NCBI RefSeq assembly: GCF_011397635.1
Contig: NC_064770.1
Coordinates: 7,712,826-7,776,825, forward strand
DNA from: Epinephelus fuscoguttatus
Taxonomy: Eukaryota; Chordata; Actinopteri; Perciformes; Serranidae
Reading direction: 5' to 3'
DNA length: 64,000 bases
Of this stretch, positions 1 to 12,432 are shown in pieces. How positions within the stretch are numbered: the first letter of the stretch is position 1; each line of letters begins with the position of its first letter. Under the pieces are notes generated by a model. It did no database searches. It was not told where the DNA came from and saw nothing but the letters and a program-made list of their open reading frames with translations. A program made the position numbers and the translations under genes.

Positions 1-823
1 TTCTACCACTAAAATGACCAATGATTAAGAGCAAAATGTAAGGGAATATGTGTAATATTATTAGATAAAATGTGACATTTTGTGATTTTCTAAATTGCAC
101 AGACAATTTGGCTGGTGGAAAAGTTCCCAGTGTAAATATTAAACTTAAAAAATGTTAGACAATTCAGTCAAATCATCCTACTAGGACTTGGAAATGGCTG
201 CTGACAGAAAATCCATCACTCCAGTTCGTGTCCGAGTACATCATCATTGTGAAACTAGAACATCTGCTATGAAAAAAACAACGGGAAATAAGATTTATGC
301 TGCTTCTGTGCAGTCTTTTACACAGTGTTCTGTCTTTAACTTGTTCTGCATTCAATCAGTCAATAAGCAGCAAAATGAAGGTTTGTTTGATATCCTGAGT
401 TGTTGTTGGGATCAATAATGGGTTATATATGAGGATTTTTTGTATGCAGAAAAAATACATTCAATTCTCAAACAAAAGGCAGTGGTGGAAAGCACATTCG
501 CTGAGTGTTCCCTCTTTATGCCTCTTTGTACTTCTGCTCTACTAAATTTGTCTGACAGCTTTAGCTACTTTACAAAATTAGATTTTGAAGAGTTTGTAAA
601 ACATTTTTTGTGATAAATTAAACTACCAACAGTATACACATACAGCTGAAACAACTTGTCCATTAATCAATTACAGCATTTTCCTGATTACGGAAGTAGC
701 ATTTTTATTGCAGGACTTTTACTTGTGAGAGACTATTTTCACAGTGGGGTATTAGTACTTTAACTGAAGTAAAGCATCTAAATATTTCCTTCACTACTAA
801 GAGGTCACTACACAACAGTAATT

Positions 824-877
<54 letters not shown>

Positions 878-2940
878 TAAAAGATGTTTGTTAAACAACT
901 TTGAACTGGACCCTGGGGCTGAAATGGTTTAACCAGGATATTCTTGCTGTGATCAGACTGGTTAAACTGGTTTGGAAATTTATGTTGCTGTAATGTGAAT
1001 AGACTCTAAGGCTCAGCTGCAGTCAGCAAACTCAACAAGGATTATAAACTTTGTTTTAAAATAGATTACCAATAATTTCAGGATTTCGCGCACAAAAAAA
1101 ATTCAAAAAAAAAATTGGAAAGAATTAAAATGACAACAATATAAAATATAGCCACAAGCAGACAATCAGACAGATGCTCATTCATTCATGTCCAAATCTC
1201 TACTAGGCCATGCTTTTCTTTTGTAATGATTAGGCAAACAATTTATTAATTATAGTCTGATTTGTGTTATAGCCTGAGTGGTCAATTTGAATGAAAATTT
1301 CAGGGCATGATTCAAGTACTTATGTGGACATATCCTGAAAGTTTTGTGATGAGTGGCCCCACAGTTGCAGAGTCAGGTCTATGTGCTGAGCCACGCCCGT
1401 TTTGAAGCTCGATGGTAAATATATTCAAAACACACTGAGATATGAACAAGCTTTTGAACGTTTGATAAGCTTAGTTCGGTGATGATTCAAAGAAAATTTG
1501 ATAGTAGTTCGACCTACTGTTTAGGAGATATCAGAAATGTGTTTTTCAAAAAATGTAAAATGGTGGCAGAATGTAATGATTTTTGAGGCTTTTTGAAGAG
1601 CACACTGAGATAGAAGTGCGTGTCCAATTTTTAAGTCAATAGAACTTACGGTGTGAGGGGTGTGACCTTTTCAAAGTTGCATCATTGGGTCTTAACTTTT
1701 CTTAATCTTTGTAATTTTAAAGCACAAAGGTTTCATATGTGTCAAACTTCCCTAGACCATTTTCAAATGTCTTTGCAAATATTATATGAGGTAGGAAATA
1801 TATACATCAAGGGAATCAGTTTATTGAAACTCTAGTTTGCGTTCTGTAAAAATGTTGTCATTTGAAATATAACCATAGCTCATAATACTTTTATTAGTAT
1901 AATTAGTAGTATTTGTTTTGACCATTAGTTTATTTTTATTTCACATGAAGTCAGATCACATTATGGTCAACCAAACAACCACATCTCACTGTCACCAGCC
2001 ACTTCTCACTTCCCCAGTAGTCTAATCATCTGAGGAACTCTCCAGACATGCCATTCTGCATCCATCCTCTAGATGCTCTCAGACTCTCACAACTGTCCCA
2101 GTTAGCCAACTCTCTGATAACCCTTTTCCACCAGCATGGAAATGGTTCTGTTCCACTTCCCACAACTAATTTTGAACCATTTGCAGCATTTCCACCAATA
2201 AATGAACTGGTTTGGAACCTGAAAAGTTAGTTCCCAGCTGGCACAGCTAGCAAACACAGGCTGGTTCCCAATAGCACTAAGGTTCCAAGAATCCTGAATG
2301 GAATCTGTTCAAGACCTACAGCTAATTCAATGAAAAAGACGTATCATTCACCCACTCACTTGTACCTATAGTGCCCTTTTGGATATTTTTTATTCTTTTT
2401 TTGTCACAGATAACATCTTACCACTTTAAAGCACATTTTCCTGAATATACTTACTATCTTTTTTCTTCCTTTTTGGGGCTTTTGCCTTCATTTAACAGGA
2501 ATTGATCAAGCATGGTGTGGTAGAGAGAGGTGGGGTAGCATGCCACTGCAGCAAGGACATTGCATTTGTACGTGGGACACCGGCCCTCTTCAGTAAGCTA
2601 CTGGATGCCCCATGCTTACGTACTTTACTGTAACTGAAGCAACATTTACAATGCAGAACTTTTATCTTTAACAGTGTATTTTTACTGTATGGTATTCTTA
2701 CTTTTATTTTAGTGAGGGATGTTAATACCTCCCGCACTACTGGTGATGCATAAATTAACTTTATTTTTTACTATATTAAAGTAATGATGTTAAATAATAT
2801 AATATAATACATACTATCTCCAACTAAAATACAAAGAATTTAGAAATGCTTTGGGTTCATTTGAATGATAAAAGTGGAATGTTGAGTACAGATACTAATA
2901 CACAGAAAACACACACATACATGTTTCAGTTCATCAGAAG
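1..2940. other. Intergenic DNA downstream of K1; no gene seen
   Basis: I see no convincing gene. The stretch is AT-rich and made of dispersed-repeat-like sequence. Parts of 520-800 and 2610-2720 resemble each other and the right edge (63570-63680), with phrases about a trace fluctuating around short TACTTTTACT-like words. A repeat-like block at 2100-2290 is rich in GGTTCCA/TGGAACC words. All open frames here are short (up to 81 codons) and match no family I know. Confidence 0.6.
825..870. repeat. (AT)n microsatellite
   Basis: An uninterrupted AT dinucleotide run of about 46 bp that ends in ACATATATAA. Its length is likely to vary between individuals and assemblies. Confidence 0.95.
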
Positions 2941-2943
2941 TCT

Positions 2944-2949
2944 TTTATT
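2944..2949 (-). terminator. Poly(A) signal of keratin K1
   Basis: AATAAA on the minus strand, 50 bp past the K1 stop codon. Keratins K2 and K3 have the same arrangement, about 40 bp past their stops. Confidence 0.8.
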
Positions 2950-2998
2950 TGTGTATTTCTGAGAACGGTTGGCAGCGTGGTGACAGATGTTGATTGTC

Positions 2999-5900
2999 TC
3001 ACTCCTGAGTTTCGGTGCTGACGTCCTCTTCGTCACCAATGTCTTTGGTGATGATCAGAACTTTGGTGTTTGATGGGCTGCTGGAAGACACAAAAGCAAT
3101 AGTCGGTTTAGCTTTGAACGCACATACATACACATGCATGCGTCTCTATTGATACCTTGTGCTCTTTTAACTTATAGTTATTTAAATATTTCTCCCCTTT
3201 TCTCAGTCATATATTTGTGTATGATACCTTTGTTCCTAAATTTTGTTGACCACAAACAACAAATAAATGTATTTGGCACTTTGGCAACAACTTTATTTGA
3301 TTTAATATTCATTAGGCTGCAAAATATATAATTTGTCATGTAAGTTACTACATGCAAACTGTTATTTGTTGTCATTAAAAAGTTAAAAGTTTTATCTACG
3401 ATTTTGTTTTATTTTGTTTTGTAAAACTGGATGAATAATGTGTGGAAGTCCATTTTTCTCAGGAAATGTGGAATACATTCCTATAAATATATAAATACTA
3501 AATGTATCAAAATGAATCAAAATAATTCAGTTATTTTGCTTTTTTGTTATGATTATGTGTGTTTTAAAACTGTTCGAACAGTTTTAAAATGTATTATCTT
3601 GTAATTCTGACTCAAAAAACAAGATTTTAATTTCTTCTTATTGAGATTTACTATGAGTGTTTTTTTCCCCTCAACAATGTTTCATTTACGTTCTTACTTT
3701 TTTCTTGAAATGGGCTTTCATGTAATAATTCTACAATTAGGCTAATTTTGGAGATTGTTTTTGTATGTCTGCTTGATACAAAATGTCTGACTTATCTGAC
3801 TATGGTCAGATAGGTCTGTAATATCCCAGTATGGACTGGTCCATTCACCTGAACATCTCCCCATCCAGCAGCCTTCTGTACTCAGTGATCTCCATCTCCA
3901 GTCTGGTCTTGGTGTCCAGCAGCATCTGGTACTCTTGTCCCTGGCGCTCCAGATCTGCCCTCAGCTGAGCCAGCTGGGCCTCCAGAGCAGAGACCTGTCT
4001 CTGGTAACCTGCCAGCATGTTGGCATAACGGTTCTGGGTATCAGCGAGGGTTCCTTCCAAAGACGCTTTCTGAAGGGGAAAGAGACATTGAGAAGAGATT
4101 TACAGACTGCAATGATTCATATGAAAAAACAAACAAACAAACAAAACAGATGATAGACACCCACCATGCTGAGCTGTGCTTGTAGCTCAATTTCTAGGCC
4201 CTGCAGTGAGCGTTTGACCTCTGTGACTTCAGAACGTGTTGACTGAAGACTCTCTGTGCTTACGGCGACCTCCTTGTTGAGCGCATCAGTCTACAAAAGC
4301 AATTAAGAAAATGTCAGAAATCACAAACAAGGGAGGGCTACTTATATGTCACAATATATTCAGATGACACAGTTATTTGTCGCTTCTAATTCACACACTG
4401 CTATGTTTTTTATTGCTCTCTCAATGATATGACTTCATAAGATCAAATAGTCCTAAAACTTTAGAAATGTCTTTTTAATAATAATAATAATAATAATGTA
4501 GTCATATTACAGTATAGTATGCCTTGGAAAGCTCATATTTTTTTCCTGGTGAATTAAAACAGTAATTTTGAGTTAAAAAGTCAAAGACTATTTATATATA
4601 TATTTTTTTTTTTTAATTTTTTTCATATTCTCCTGTGTAACAGTGTCTTTGCCTCCAGTTACACTAATAGCTACTAGAAGCTGCCAAAAATGCCTAACTG
4701 CATTGAAGTAAAACCAAACTTTTCTCTGTGAATACACAGTCAGACTGTTTTCTCCAGGTAGAAGAATTTCACTTCTTCAAGTGTGTTTTTTGGTAATGAT
4801 TTTAAGAATTATCATGTCATTATAAAGACATTAAGACTTAAAAAAATATATACATGTCGAGATGGGGTTCATTTTGAGCACAATTTTTATTGCTCACCTT
4901 GGCCTGGAACCAGACCTCCAGGTCTCTGCGGTTCTTGTTAGCAACGGTCTCGTAGTGGTCTCTGATTCCAGCCATGACAGCAGACAGGTCCTGCTGAGGA
5001 GCGGCGTCCACCTCCACGTTCACTTGACCTCCCATCTGGGCCCGCAGAGCCAGCAGATCCTGCAGAAGGACACATCCAGATCAAAGACAAAATTGTCTGT
5101 TATAATGATAACAAGAAATCCTAGTTTAATCGTAGTTAGTTTGCAGTTTTGTTCCCACCTCTTCATGGTTCCTCTTGAGCTGGATGAGTTCCTCCCTCAG
5201 TGATTCGATCTGCATCTCCAGGTCAGATCTTCCCAGAGTCAGCTCATCCAGGACCCTCTTCAGCCCAGCAATGTCAGCCTCCACTGATTGACGCATGGCC
5301 AGCTCGTTCTCATACCTGCACACCAACAGCCGGCTATGATCAATTGGCTGCTCCATCCAAAACATGGAAACTCAGTGAGACTGTCCTCAGCAGAGAAACC
5401 ACAGCTTTAGTTGTTTGTTCAAACACACAGCATCATGGACCTCTTTGCAATAACTTTATGCTAACAGTTTTAGTTTGTCAACTTAGCAATACATTTCAAA
5501 AAACAGATACGTATAAGCTCCAGTGGTTCATACACTCACTTGACCCTGAAGTCATCAGAAGCCAGCTTAGCATTATCAATGGCCAAGTAGAGGGATCCAT
5601 TATTACGAGTGGCAAGGAGGATCTGAAACACAAGAAAGTACTGATTTAGGTGAAATATTTTTCATTTTATCTTCAATATAACTTGTTCTGACACTGAAAG
5701 GCAAAGTATTTCAGCTGATCCAGGATAGGAAACAGACACCAGACTCTAGGGCATATTTGCAGGCTTGTCCTACTTAAGACTAAAAAATAAAAGGAAAAGA
5801 AAAAAACTTTATTTTTGGATTTATTAGTTTCTGCCTACCCTGTCCTGATTGAGTGTGAATTGTGGGGCTCATGAGGCAGCTGCACAACTGATTTGAAAGA

Positions 5901-6662
5901 AATAAGACTATTCAAATATAAGTCAAATTTCCCCTCATTGTTTTAGTGGTTCTTGTATGCACATCATGCAAAGTAGAGCAGGAGCCTGTTTTAGCTTCAG
6001 GTGGCCTCTGTGTGTTTTGGGTGTGGCTGCACCTGTATTTACCCTGCAGGAAACAACACATCATGTCTGTCTGCCTCACCAACTGTACATGTGAATTTAC
6101 CTGTGGGGCTTTTCATGCAGTAAGGGTGAAGCTTTTGTACTGGAGAGGGTATATTTTCAAGCATAGAAGCTTTGTGCTCACATGATCTCACACTTTCTTT
6201 TGTGCCTTTGTTTTAGTCTTACCTTATGATTAACACAAACCTGCATACAAAATCAAAAACTGGACTCACCTGGTCCTGGAGTTCGCTGATGGTGACCTTG
6301 AATGCGGCACAGTCGTGGCCCTCAGGTTTGGTCTTGTTCTCCAGGAACTGCCTGATCTTCAGCTCCAGCTCCGCATTGGCTTTCTCCAGGCTGCGAACTT
6401 TATCCAGGTAGGTGGCAAGGCGGTCGTTGAGGTTCTGCATGGCCGCTTTCTTGTTGTCACAGAGGGCATCAGATAGGTTGAAACTGGCACCGGCCCCAGC
6501 ACCAGCTCCTGCACCAACAGCAGAAAACCCTGCACCAGCAGAGGAGAAGATTCTGGGAGCACCTGTGGAGGAGATGCGGACTCCATTGCCTCCAGCACCG
6601 GCATACACACTGGGTGCCCTCCTGGAGGTGATACGGCCACTGGAGTTAATGTAGGTGGTCAT
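2999..6662 (-). CDS. Type I keratin K1 (acidic intermediate filament protein), 7 exons, intact
   Basis: Exons in transcript order: 6662-6270, 5622-5540, 5315-5159, 5059-4898, 4290-4165, 4069-3849 and 3080-2999. All introns are GT/AG. Total is 1224 nt, or 407 residues plus stop. The lengths 83, 157, 162, 126 and 221 match the conserved type I keratin pattern. The Gly/Ala/Ser-rich head (about residues 1-75) is followed by the helix-initiation motif ([19 protein letters not shown]), coils 1A/1B, coil 2 and the helix-termination motif EYRRLLDGE. The tail is short and acidic and ends ETQE. Type I keratins pair with type II keratins to form cytoplasmic filaments in epithelia. I chose the ATG at 6662 because it begins MTTY, lies just downstream of a TATA-like box, and keeps every splice phase. 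I cannot name the orthologue; fish KRT13/KRT17/KRT18-like paralogues look alike by eye. Confidence 0.95.
3562..3589. repeat. 28-bp perfect palindrome in K1 intron 6
   Basis: The sequence is its own reverse complement around a central TTCGAA, with TTTTAAAACTG arms and no spacer. It sits in the 768-bp last intron of K1. I know of no function. Confidence 0.85.
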
Positions 6663-6724
6663 GGTGGAGGAGTCTGCCTGCTCTGGATGGAGAGAAGAGA
6701 ATGAAGAAGAGTTTAGATTCAGTT

Positions 6725-6733
6725 CCTTTTATG
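6725..6733 (-). promoter_or_regulatory. Probable TATA box of keratin K1
   Basis: CATAAAAGG on the minus strand, about 63 bp upstream of the K1 start codon. This would place transcription start about 30-35 bp before the ATG, implying the short 5' leader usual for keratins. K2 and K3 have a clearer TATAAAAA at a similar distance. Confidence 0.55.
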
Positions 6734-8105
6734 CTACCTGACTGTGAGGGAGGGATTCAGGGTCCAGCCCCCCGGTGCACACCTCAGGACTACAGACCCA
6801 GGCATGCAAAGCCAGCAGGAGGGTGACAAACAGAGCAGCCAATCATAGCAGGAATTTTAAGTAGATGTCTGTTGCATAATGATATCACATCCAGACCTCT
6901 CTGTTTGTTTTGCTATCTGAAAAACTCCAGGTGACTCAATTATCCTATTGATTCAGGTGTATCTCATCTGTAAACCTAATGGATTCTTCTTTTATCATAG
7001 CTGTTTCAGATTTTTGCACATTTCAAAAATCTAAAGCCCCCCCCCCCCCCTCCCGTCTCACATCCCCCTGGATTCCTCTCTACATGTTCAAACCTGCCTG
7101 GTGTTTCAAAGCTGTGTCCTGCGGGTCTATATACAGACTCCCCCCCCGCTTCTTGTATTGTGCAAGCAAACAATGAAATCCTTTGTGCCAACTCCTCATT
7201 CAGGCTCTGTTTGCTGTGAAATAACATGCAGGAGCAGGAGACATGGCCATTTACTCTGGAGCATGGATGTATTATTTAGAACTGGACACAGGACCCCAAG
7301 AGGGCACCAGTTAAGTCCTATGAGAACTGCTAACGTGGCGCATATGGCAAAAAAGTTTCTAGGTTCTGAGTTACTTTCGGGATTATGTGTCCCACTGATG
7401 AGTTCAGTAGTGTAAATCCCATTATGCCTCTGGCCTGGCCAGGCTAACAAGCAAACCGTGTTCTGGACATGATTGTATTATTAAGAACTGGATATGGCGC
7501 AACTGTTCAGCCTTGCAAAAGGGGTAATAAATACATGTGATACAATCACAATTAATTATTGTGCTTATACTAACAACTGATACAGCTGAGGAGGAGTAAA
7601 GTGAGCTTTTGTGATAGTCTAATTTTGCTACACTGAGATAGTTTAAGCCATATAATAAATGAATACAGTTGTTGCTAATGGATAATAGACTTGACAAACT
7701 TAGACACTTAGACACTGTGGGTACAATCATGTCACATAAATAACACATATAAGTTAAATAAATTTCAAAATTAAAAGAAAAATGTTATGGTGGTAGTTAT
7801 GAGAAATCACCTACAGTGTCATATCAGTAAATTCAGTCATTACACAGTAAATATATAAATTAAAAAAAATGAATAGAATTACCGCAACATGATTGTGCGC
7901 CTCCACACACCAGTCAAGTTTCTCTTACAGTTTACAGCCATGACTGTGAAAACACGGATGTTTCAGACACATCTTCCCCCCAACGCACAGAAGATTTATA
8001 CAATAAGCAGAGTTTCTAGATGGACACCCAAGATTAGTGTCACCAATTCAGTTTCTGACCAAATGTCTCCCCTTCTGTTCCTGAGTTATAACATTGAGTA
8101 ATGAC
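6734..8105. other. K1 upstream region and intergenic DNA; no gene seen
   Basis: This covers the K1 5' flank and repeat-like sequence. It has a run of 14 C at 7037-7050 and a shorter C run at 7140-7147. The block at 7230-7440 has the look of a dispersed repeat. Open frames (up to 108 codons, minus strand, around 7422-7748) show no recognisable domain. Confidence 0.5.
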
Positions 8106-8809
8106 CAGGGGTGGGCAGTATTTCTATTACTTGTATTTAAAATATGTATTTCAATTACATTTGAGTATTTTGTAATTTGATAAGGCCGATAAAAAGCAAA
8201 TGTAATTTGTAACAAAATACTTTTGAGTGGAGTAATTTTGTATTTAAAATACTCAAAATACTTTCTCCACGAATCAAAAAACAGAACTGATAGGCTATAC
8301 ATTCTTATAATATTGGATGTAACAATATTTTTTACTTTTTTAAAAATATTTTTATCTATATGTTTTGGGTTTTTTTAAAACTTGGGCCATTCAATGACCT
8401 AGTGGTCTGTTTTACTGGACTGTGCATAACATAGGAAATTGTATGTTGTTGTGGTTGATGCTTGGGATGAGTATGCTACAAATGAATTGCCTCACGTGGG
8501 ATCAATAAAGTTGTCTTAATTCAAATCTGAATCAATAAATAATATTTTAGGGTAGCCTACATGTCCCTAGCTTTGTTTTTTCTCTTTTTCATTTGAAGAA
8601 AAGTTGAACACAGGGCCCCAAAGGCACCAAGTTAGACAGCAAACAAGTTAACTAGCTACAGTAGCTACAGTATCTTGCTGCTGTATAGCTAGACCATTGG
8701 TGGACAGTTAACAGACTTGCCAGGCATGCTGTTCACGTTGATGGACCCACACTACCAGTAGCCTACCTGTTATATGACTTTTATAGTACACGTAGGCCTA
8801 ATGCTATTC

Positions 8810-9041
8810 TACGGAGCCCCTAAAGGGACATGGAAGGGAAAAAAAATAGACGGTAAAAAAAAAAAAAAAAAGTACTTGCGAGATCTCGCAACAACAATTC
8901 ACCCATGGGAGAGGCTCATAGAGTTTTATTTTGAGATTGGCCTCAAATATAAAGACATTAAATCAGTGCTCGCGAGTAAACACGGTTTTCATGTAAGTGA
9001 GAGCCATCTGAAGCGACTGCTTAACGCAAGAGGACACTTCG
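8810..9041 (+). repeat. Left terminal inverted repeat, holding a copy of the integrase 5' coding end
   Basis: This is the inverted counterpart of 18549-18232. It includes a stretch (about 8906-9041) that translates to the first ~45 residues of the integrase, from WERLIEFYF to LNARGHF, with few substitutions. It is about 86 bp shorter than the right repeat because a block between the AGTACTT-GCGAGATCTCGCA words and the coding part is missing. The integrase frame does not continue past GHFG, so this is a terminal repeat and not a second gene. Confidence 0.9.
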
Positions 9042-9052
9042 GGTATGTATGC

Positions 9053-9114
9053 AACTTCCGGTATGGACTTCCAGTATGTAGACACGAAGAAGATTAACTT
9101 CCGGTATGGACTTC
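9053..9114 (+). promoter_or_regulatory. Paired 19-bp direct repeats before HECT-like exon 1
   Basis: AACTTCCGGTATGGACTTC occurs at 9053-9071 and again at 9096-9114, 56 bp before the start codon of the HECT-like gene. Each copy contains CTTCCGG, an ETS-family binding core commonly seen in TATA-less promoters. A promoter role is an inference from position and motif. Transposase-binding repeats are an alternative. Confidence 0.4.
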
Positions 9115-12100
9115 GCGGCGCCCCGCCGTCTTGTCTGCAGCTGGGTCCCTCTCGCAAATAGAGGGAGTCATGGAGGAGGATTTCGAACAGTTTTTGCGGT
9201 CTAGAGAGGTCCCTCAAGCGGCCATCATGCACATGAAAAGAGACAAGGTGGGCATAGAATTCATTCAGTAACGTAATAAGTCAGCGTAACAACACAGGGC
9301 TTGGAATAACGGTAGATGCTAACTTGGGGAAAAGGGGAGTTAGCATTAATGTTACGCTAGCTGTAATGTTAGCGCTCTAACTTTAAGTTATGCCAGTCCA
9401 ACAACCATATGTCGTTAGGGTTACAGATGTTGAATTTCGCTTTGCCTTATGTCAAGCTGTGTGTCGTTCTACGCCACAAAATTGGTTACCATGGTAACTG
9501 TGGACGCCATGGCAAGAAACACATATTGTAGAGGCTGTCTAAATGTACATGTTCAAAGTAAACATTTCAAGTATTCTAATATTTTCTGTTTGCAGGTTGA
9601 TAAGGCAGTAATTTCCATTATGACTGATGAGCAAATGGCCAAATATATCACTTCATATGGTGACAGGGTAGCTGCCCTTTCCTTCTGTCAACAAACAATG
9701 TGCAACCTTGACAAAGAGACTCTTATACAAAGATTAAGAGATAAAATAGCAACTCGGAAAATGAGATCAAGGACAAAAGGTGTGCTGTGTGGTACATCAG
9801 GTGTGCTCCAAAAGCCAGGTGAGGGGATGGCAAGACAGAGAAATACTGCAGGAGAAAAGACTTCCAGGAAGATTGAAATTGGATGGCTTCATTTTCACAG
9901 TAATGAATACCATCAAGTGAGGACCAAAAATGGCGGAGGAACAAGACATGCAACTGTGGAAAAAACAACAACTGTTGCTCAGATTTTGGAGCTAGGAAAG
10001 GAGCTATTTTTCCCAAATGGGCACTCAACCAAAGGGCAAGCTGACGACTTTACCTTTGAGGTCTGTGATTTTAAAAGAAAGCACATTCCTTTCGATGAGA
10101 CTGTTGGCAGATTGTATGAACAAACCAAACTGAAGCTGCTTAGATTTTATATTTGCACAAAAGACGAAGGACCTTCAACAGATCAGTCTTCATCTGAAGT
10201 GGATGAATGTAGTGAAGATTTTTTAACTGAGGATTTATCTGTCAGCATCACTGAGGGAGCAGATTCACAGTTGACTGAGGATGGATCTCACCTTGATGCA
10301 GATGATTCGATTACAGATCTACTGGATCATGGACACTCATCTGACAGTGACATAAGCGAACAGGTTTGTGGCAGTAGGAACAATATTTGTTGTAAAGTCA
10401 TGACAGATGGAAGGAGATTTTGTTTGAAGATTACATTTCAGGTAATAACTTCATTAAAAGATAATGCACATGTATTTCATAAAACACAGAGTGAGATTGT
10501 GTGCCAACAATGGTAAACACCTATTTTCTCACCAGTAAGAAACATTTTTTTAATGAGAAATATCACCTGTATACCACTTTGCTGCCAATGTATGGGAAGA
10601 TGTAACAATATCTAATAATATTGCTCATGTTATATATTTCCTAATAGGTTTTAGTGGAGCTTCTTTGAACCATATGTATTTTTTGCACACCATTTGATCT
10701 TAAATATGTTCCTCCATTCCATGATTTTAAATTACTGCTGACAATAATTTTGAAAATGTGTCTTTTATTTGTTGCAGAATATGCATTTCCAGTTGCAACC
10801 AAGCTCCAAAAAACAAAGAGCAGCTTCTGAGACTGTGACAGCACAAGGTCCAGGAAAATCACATCCCTCTCATTCAACCCCAACAGACATTAAAAAAACT
10901 AACATTGGCCAGGGGCAGGACACCAACACAAATGATCATGATGAAGTCTGGAATCATCTCCAGCCTTTTAATGATTTCCCTGACTCCTGCTTTGAAATTA
11001 TTGACCTGACCAGAGCAGTCCCTAATGCCTCTCCACAAACAGAGCCTGACCACATCTGTCGCGTTACTTTTGAAGAGGTTCCAGAAGTAGACGAGGCAGA
11101 TACAGTTGTATGGGATCCGGAAGAGGACCTTGGCAGAGCAGATGGAGATGAGACAGTTGTGATCACATTGGACAACGTCAACAGTGAGGATGTCACACAG
11201 GTAATGATAATGTGATAAGATCAGGAACGTTTTGGGGTAAGGAGGTAGAAATACTAATACAGGTGTTTAAACCAGTAGAAAGAGTGGAATGTACTGCTAC
11301 TTAAAGTCAGTAAAGTATTTTCTTTCTTTTTTTCAAATTTGATTGTATGAAACAATTCAATTGTCCATCCCAACTCCAAAAAAATTAACTGTGTCCTATT
11401 TTTTATGGCATAAGCACTGTTATGTTCCCACACAAATGAAATGGCCTACAGTGCTGTGAAACACTTACTGTACCGACTGTAATCTTAGTTCACGCCTTGT
11501 TTATTTAGACCTTCATTTTGCCACAGCAATAATTAACATCACATTGCTTATGCTACTGCTTATATGCTGCTACTTCAGAACAATTTAAATAGCAAAAAAT
11601 CAAAATAATAGCTGATGAAAACCTGAGGAATTCCTCTGTAAGTTATCATTTTACTCTCTTAAGTCAGGCATGTTTGCTTCCACACAATCTCAAAATTCTC
11701 CCTTTTTATATCAAAATATTTTTCCCAAACTTCTATTTCTAATGTATAGTGCTATGTCATGCACAACTTGTCTTAAAAACAAATAAGTCAACAGAGTCCC
11801 TTTGAATTGATTCCTGAGATTGTGCAGCAGCACAAATAAACATTGATTTGTGACTTTATGATGCTTTTCTGTTTCTGTAATTTTAGAGGTTTTTGTCTTC
11901 TTTTCCATTTCCCAAAATGTATTTGGATTTTTTATGACTATCTCATGGGTGTTCCTGGTTTTAACTAGAAGATAGGATGATGTAGAAGACTAATTTAGAA
12001 AGACTTTTATAAATTACAGTCTGCAATCGCATCATAGACTTTAGGGTCAAAGTGTCTCCTGTCATTTAATACATTATGTTTCATTCTTCAGAGTGCTGAG

Positions 12101-12432
12101 ATGAATGGAGTGACTATGCAGGCTTTCCAACTCCCATTGCCCTCAGCTAATGACCTGCCTACACTAGCTGTGCAGTCCATACATGGGGAAGCAGTGCAAA
12201 CTGCACAGGTAAGATGCATCACTGCAAGCAACCCTGAACACATCCTCTAAACTACTGTATGATTTTACATAACTGTTTGGATGTGATATGATGGAGCCTT
12301 TGAGCATACCATTTTCTGAAGGTGTGGTAGGTCAGTCTACTTTAGTGCTCAGCTTTTAAAAACATTTGTTTAATGTCCTGTGAGGCTCTGGAGGAGCGCT
12401 GATGGGTCTGAAAAAGTAAGTGTGATGATGTA

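Noticed and set aside
8774-9097. Plus-strand open frame resembling the integrase N-terminus
   Set aside because: It is the left terminal inverted repeat copy of the real integrase start at 18379; the frame loses similarity after about 45 codons.
9723-10028. Minus-strand 101-codon open frame
   Set aside because: Antisense to exon 2 of the HECT-like gene, which has the better splice and family support.
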